Below are positions 36,998 through 39,808 of a DNA stretch of 39,808 bases, one piece after another. The position numbers and the translations under genes are program-made. The DNA is taken from assembly GCA_009782495.1 (NCBI GenBank), contig WRIX01000012.1:1-39808 (forward strand). The letters run 5' to 3'. Below the pieces are notes generated by a model that saw only the letters and a list, made by a program, of their open reading frames with translations, was not told the origin of the DNA and ran no database searches. The DNA is from Treponema sp. GTDB lineage: Bacteria; Spirochaetota; Spirochaetia; Treponematales; Breznakiellaceae. Position 1 is the stretch's first letter. Each line of letters starts with the position of its first letter.

Positions 36998-37032
36998 CGC
37001 TTGTATAAAAAAATATTTTTTTCATACAAGCG
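36998..37032. repeat. Long hairpin/cruciform between divergent recQ and radC
   Basis: CGCTTGTAT-AAAAAAAT/ATTTTTTT-c-ATACAAGCG; 9-bp plus 8-bp perfect arms with a 1-nt bulge. Confidence 0.75.
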
Positions 37033-37105
37033 GTACAGTCATTTTTACCCTGTAGATAGTACAATGTCCAATTTTCAAAACAATACAAATTACTACAGGA
37101 CGAGC

Positions 37106-37801
37106 ATGGATCTCCTGTCCGCCAATTCTGTCAGGGTTGCCTGTGTTCGTGATCTTCCAAAAGAAAAAAGACCGCGGGAACGGCTCCTGTGCGAAGGGCC
37201 GGAAAAACTATCCGACAGGGAACTGCTCAGTATTCTTCTGAACACAGGCATTAAAGGAAAGAGTGTCCATATCCTGGCCGAAGAACTGCTGAACAAACTG
37301 GACGGAAACAACGGTATTCCTTCATGCAAGGAATTGACAGAAATTGCCGGACTGGGAGAATCCAAGGCCGCGACTATTGCAGCCGTACTTGAGCTGGGAC
37401 GGCGCCGTTGGGGTGTAAGGGAAATCAGTCTCCGTTCCCCCGAAGATGTTTACAATTTAATTAAACATTATGCAGACCGCAGGCAGGAACGGTTCCTGTG
37501 CATTTCGCTGAACGGCGCCCATGAAGTGCTTGCGGTTCGTGTAGTAACCGTTGGACTGGTAAACAAAACAATAATTCACCCAAGGGAAGTTTTTTCCGAT
37601 CCCCTGCAAGACCGAGCAAGCGCTATTTGCGTAGCCCATAATCACCCTTCGGGAAAACTAAAACCATCCGGAGAAGATAATGAGATTACACGTCAGCTCA
37701 GAGACTCAGCAGATATTCTTGGCATAAACTTTCTTGATCACATAATTTTTTCCGCTGAAGGGTATTACAGTTACAGCCAGGCTGCCCTTCAGAAGAATTA
37801 A
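37106..37801 (+). CDS. radC: RadC family (JAB/MPN) protein
   Basis: LPKEKRPRERLL, helix-hairpin-helix LTEIAGLGESKAATIAA, metal motif AHNHPSGKLKPSGEDNEIT. Alternative start ATG 37064. Confidence 0.93.
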   Translation: MDLLSANSVRVACVRDLPKEKRPRERLLCEGPEKLSDRELLSILLNTGIKGKSVHILAEELLNKLDGNNGIPSCKELTEIAGLGESKAATIAAVLELGRRRWGVREISLRSPEDVYNLIKHYADRRQERFLCISLNGAHEVLAVRVVTVGLVNKTIIHPREVFSDPLQDRASAICVAHNHPSGKLKPSGEDNEITRQLRDSADILGINFLDHIIFSAEGYYSYSQAALQKN

Positions 37802-37820
37802 AACGAACCCTGGGGAGCCG

Positions 37821-37848
37821 CTGATTTATTCTCGATTGAATAAATCAG
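37821..37848. terminator. Inverted repeat between convergent radC and pgi (possible bidirectional terminator)
   Basis: CTGATTTATTC-TCGATT-GAATAAATCAG, 11-bp perfect arms; no strong T-run. Confidence 0.5.
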
Positions 37849-37855
37849 TGCTTTC

Positions 37856-39442
37856 CTATGTTTTTATTCCCAGTAAAGCGCTGTAAGCATCCAAAGCTCC
37901 GTCACCGGAATTCCCTGAAAGGACTTTTTTGGTCAGAATCTTGCCTAACTGAACCCCTTCCTGATCAAAGCTGTTAAGATTCCATACAAAACCCTGAAAC
38001 ATTACCTTGTTTTCAAAGTGAGCCAAAAGGCTTCCAAGAGCTGCAGGGGTTAGCTGCTTTCCGTGAATAAGGCTTGACGGGCGGCCGCCGGGGAAAAACT
38101 TGTTTTTGTCTGCATCATCTTTTCCTTTGGCAAAGGCCACAATCTGCGCTGCAAGGTTTGCTTTAAGCTTGGTCTGGCTTACCGAGCCGTCTACTGTTAC
38201 ATCATCGTCCCGCTGACTGTCTTCAAAGCCTACAAACTGAAGGGGAATTATATCCGTTCCCTGATGAAGAAGCTGATAAAACGAATGCTGTCCGTTGGTT
38301 CCCGGTTCGCCGAACACCACCGGCCCTGTTGCATAGCTTATTTCGCCGCCTTCCCGGTTGGTACGCTTGCCGTTGGATTCCATGTCTAATTGCTGCAGAT
38401 GTGCGGGAAAGCGGGAAAGAGCCTGGCTGTAGGGAAGCACCGCAGTCGACGGGTATCCCAGGAAATTACGTTCCCAAACGCCAAGCAAGGCATCAAGGAG
38501 CGCAGCATTTTTCCGTATGTCTTTATCCAGGGCGCTTTGATCAGCTTCGTGGGCGCCCTTGAGGAAGTCTGCAAAAACATCGGGACCAAAAGCCAGGGAA
38601 AGGATCACCCCGCCTACTGCGGAAGTAGAAGAATAACGGCCTCCGATAAAATCATCAATATAGAATGAATCAAGGTAAGCCGGATTTCTGGCAAGAGGAC
38701 TTGTTTCGCTCGTAACCGCTACTATATGCTTGCCGGGATCAAGAGAAGCTCCGGAAAGTTTATCCTTTACAAAAAGTTCGTTTGCCAGGGTTTCCTGGGT
38801 TGTACCGCTTTTGGACACAAGCACAAAGACCGTTTCCGAAAGATCAAGCGACGAAACAACAGCGGAAGGATCATCGGGATCGACATTGGAAATAAAATAC
38901 GCATTGATTTTTTTCCTGCCGTTTTTAACAGCCCAGTTGTCCAGAGCAATATACATGGCCCTTGGCCCTAAATCCGACCCCCCAATACCAATCTGAACGG
39001 CATTTTTAAATACCTTACCGGTAGAACCTTTAATCTTGCCGGCTCTTACCAATTCGGCAAAAGCCGAAAAGCGGCCGAGCTCTTTTTTATAAAATTCACC
39101 CAGATCCTTTCCTTCATACACAACATTTTTGCCGGATTGACCCCTCAAAAGGTGATGAAGCACCATTCGCTTTTCGCCGGTGTTCATAACTTCACCGTCC
39201 AAAAGCAGCCGGTATTTACCTATAAGTTCCTGTTCGTCCGCCAGGCTTTGAAGCGCAGCCAAAACCGGCTCGTCGGCCGCTTTTGCCGCCCAATTGTAAG
39301 AAAGATCGCCTGCCATAGGAACAGTACAGTTCTTTACCCGCTGTGCATCAAGAAGCGAGGCAAAATCAAAGTTTTTCCCGGCAGGAACCAGCGATTGCAG
39401 CTTTGTCCAGGCTGCGGTTTTATCCAAATTGGTGTAGTTCAT
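37856..39442 (-). CDS. pgi: Glucose-6-phosphate isomerase
   Basis: VQIGIGGSDLGPRAMYIAL, VFVLVSKSGTTQETLAN, GGRYSSTSAVGG, GEPGTNGQHSFYQLLHQGTDIIPLQFVGF. Confidence 0.97.
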   Translation of the reverse strand: MNYTNLDKTAAWTKLQSLVPAGKNFDFASLLDAQRVKNCTVPMAGDLSYNWAAKAADEPVLAALQSLADEQELIGKYRLLLDGEVMNTGEKRMVLHHLLRGQSGKNVVYEGKDLGEFYKKELGRFSAFAELVRAGKIKGSTGKVFKNAVQIGIGGSDLGPRAMYIALDNWAVKNGRKKINAYFISNVDPDDPSAVVSSLDLSETVFVLVSKSGTTQETLANELFVKDKLSGASLDPGKHIVAVTSETSPLARNPAYLDSFYIDDFIGGRYSSTSAVGGVILSLAFGPDVFADFLKGAHEADQSALDKDIRKNAALLDALLGVWERNFLGYPSTAVLPYSQALSRFPAHLQQLDMESNGKRTNREGGEISYATGPVVFGEPGTNGQHSFYQLLHQGTDIIPLQFVGFEDSQRDDDVTVDGSVSQTKLKANLAAQIVAFAKGKDDADKNKFFPGGRPSSLIHGKQLTPAALGSLLAHFENKVMFQGFVWNLNSFDQEGVQLGKILTKKVLSGNSGDGALDAYSALLGIKT

Positions 39443-39448
39443 GGGGAA

Positions 39449-39457
39449 ATTATAGCA
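39449..39457 (-). promoter_or_regulatory. Extended -10 promoter for pgi
   Basis: Minus strand reads CCTGCTATAATTTCCCCATG: TGN-TATAAT with the -10 ending 6 nt before ATG. Confidence 0.6.
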
Positions 39458-39515
39458 GGTTTTTTTTGCCGCGAATAGCCGCGAATTTTAAAGGATATAT
39501 GTTTAAAAACAATAT

Positions 39516-39544
39516 TTGACAAGTATTCACAATATGTATACAAT
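39516..39544 (+). promoter_or_regulatory. Sigma-70-like promoter for the AbrB/MazE-like gene
   Basis: TTGACA (39516-39521) - 17 bp - TACAAT (39539-39544), 22 bp before ATG. Confidence 0.75.
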
Positions 39545-39565
39545 TAATCACAGGGGACGCAATTT

Positions 39566-39793
39566 ATGGTTAAAAAATTGATCCGGCATGGAAACAGCGC
39601 CGCTTTGGTAATTGATAAGCCTATAATGGAAATACTAAATATAACAAACGAAACAACTTTTGGATTAAGCACCGATGGAAGAAATATAATTCTATCGCCT
39701 CAGACTGAACATAGTCAGGAAAATAATATTCTGTATTCTCTTGAAAAGATAAATAAACAATATGGGGCAGTTTTAAAGAAACTTGGCGAATAA
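39566..39793 (+). CDS. AbrB/MazE-type antitoxin-like DNA-binding protein
   Basis: VKKLIRHGNSAALVIDKPIMEILNI SpoVT/AbrB-like fold; a following ATG at 39796 runs off the window. Confidence 0.75.
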   Translation: MVKKLIRHGNSAALVIDKPIMEILNITNETTFGLSTDGRNIILSPQTEHSQENNILYSLEKINKQYGAVLKKLGE

Positions 39794-39808
39794 AAATGAT
39801 TATTTTTT

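Noticed and set aside
1-39808. tRNA/rRNA genes
   Set aside because: No T-loop (GTTCRANNC) with matching acceptor stems or rRNA-like conserved segments noticed by eye; tRNAscan/barrnap would be decisive.

Overview
The window is 39.8 kb of gene-dense bacterial chromosome. It looks like a spirochaete, probably Treponema-like: it has UPF0164/FadL-like, PilZ and SpoIIE-type signalling genes, a FliS/FlgN-like pair, and many lipoproteins. Recognisable genes are xseA-xseB-mutL, a DUF4912 + GH57 pair, a UPF0164-type outer-membrane gene divergent from a giant TPR-like gene plus a sialidase-propeller/HAMP/SpoIIE phosphatase, TPR and PilZ genes, a peptidoglycan glucosaminidase, aspS, a split chromate transporter pair (chrA-like), a radical SAM gene, hflX, fliS, a flgN-like gene, a trypsin-like protease with a possible C-terminal beta-barrel, recQ, radC, pgi, and an AbrB/MazE-like antitoxin at the right edge. 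I saw no rRNA, tRNA, CRISPR array or transposase. The most interesting signals are: (i) two near-identical hairpins that hold the Shine-Dalgarno in the loop and run directly into an 'RTG TGC ATG' start (6799-6824 and 25987-26012); (ii) a run of five back-to-back perfect palindromes in the mutL-DUF4912 leader; (iii) a 21-bp-period palindromic iteron-like array at about 3152-3256 beside an AT-rich nucleotidyltransferase gene; (iv) a perfect 123-bp in-frame tandem duplication in a TPR gene; (v) a frameshifted lipoprotein paralogue; (vi) a protease/beta-barrel fusion; (vii) extended -10 / apparently leaderless starts; (viii) terminator-like hairpins buried in the opposing coding sequence of convergent genes. 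All homology calls are from reading the translated ORFs; no searches were run.
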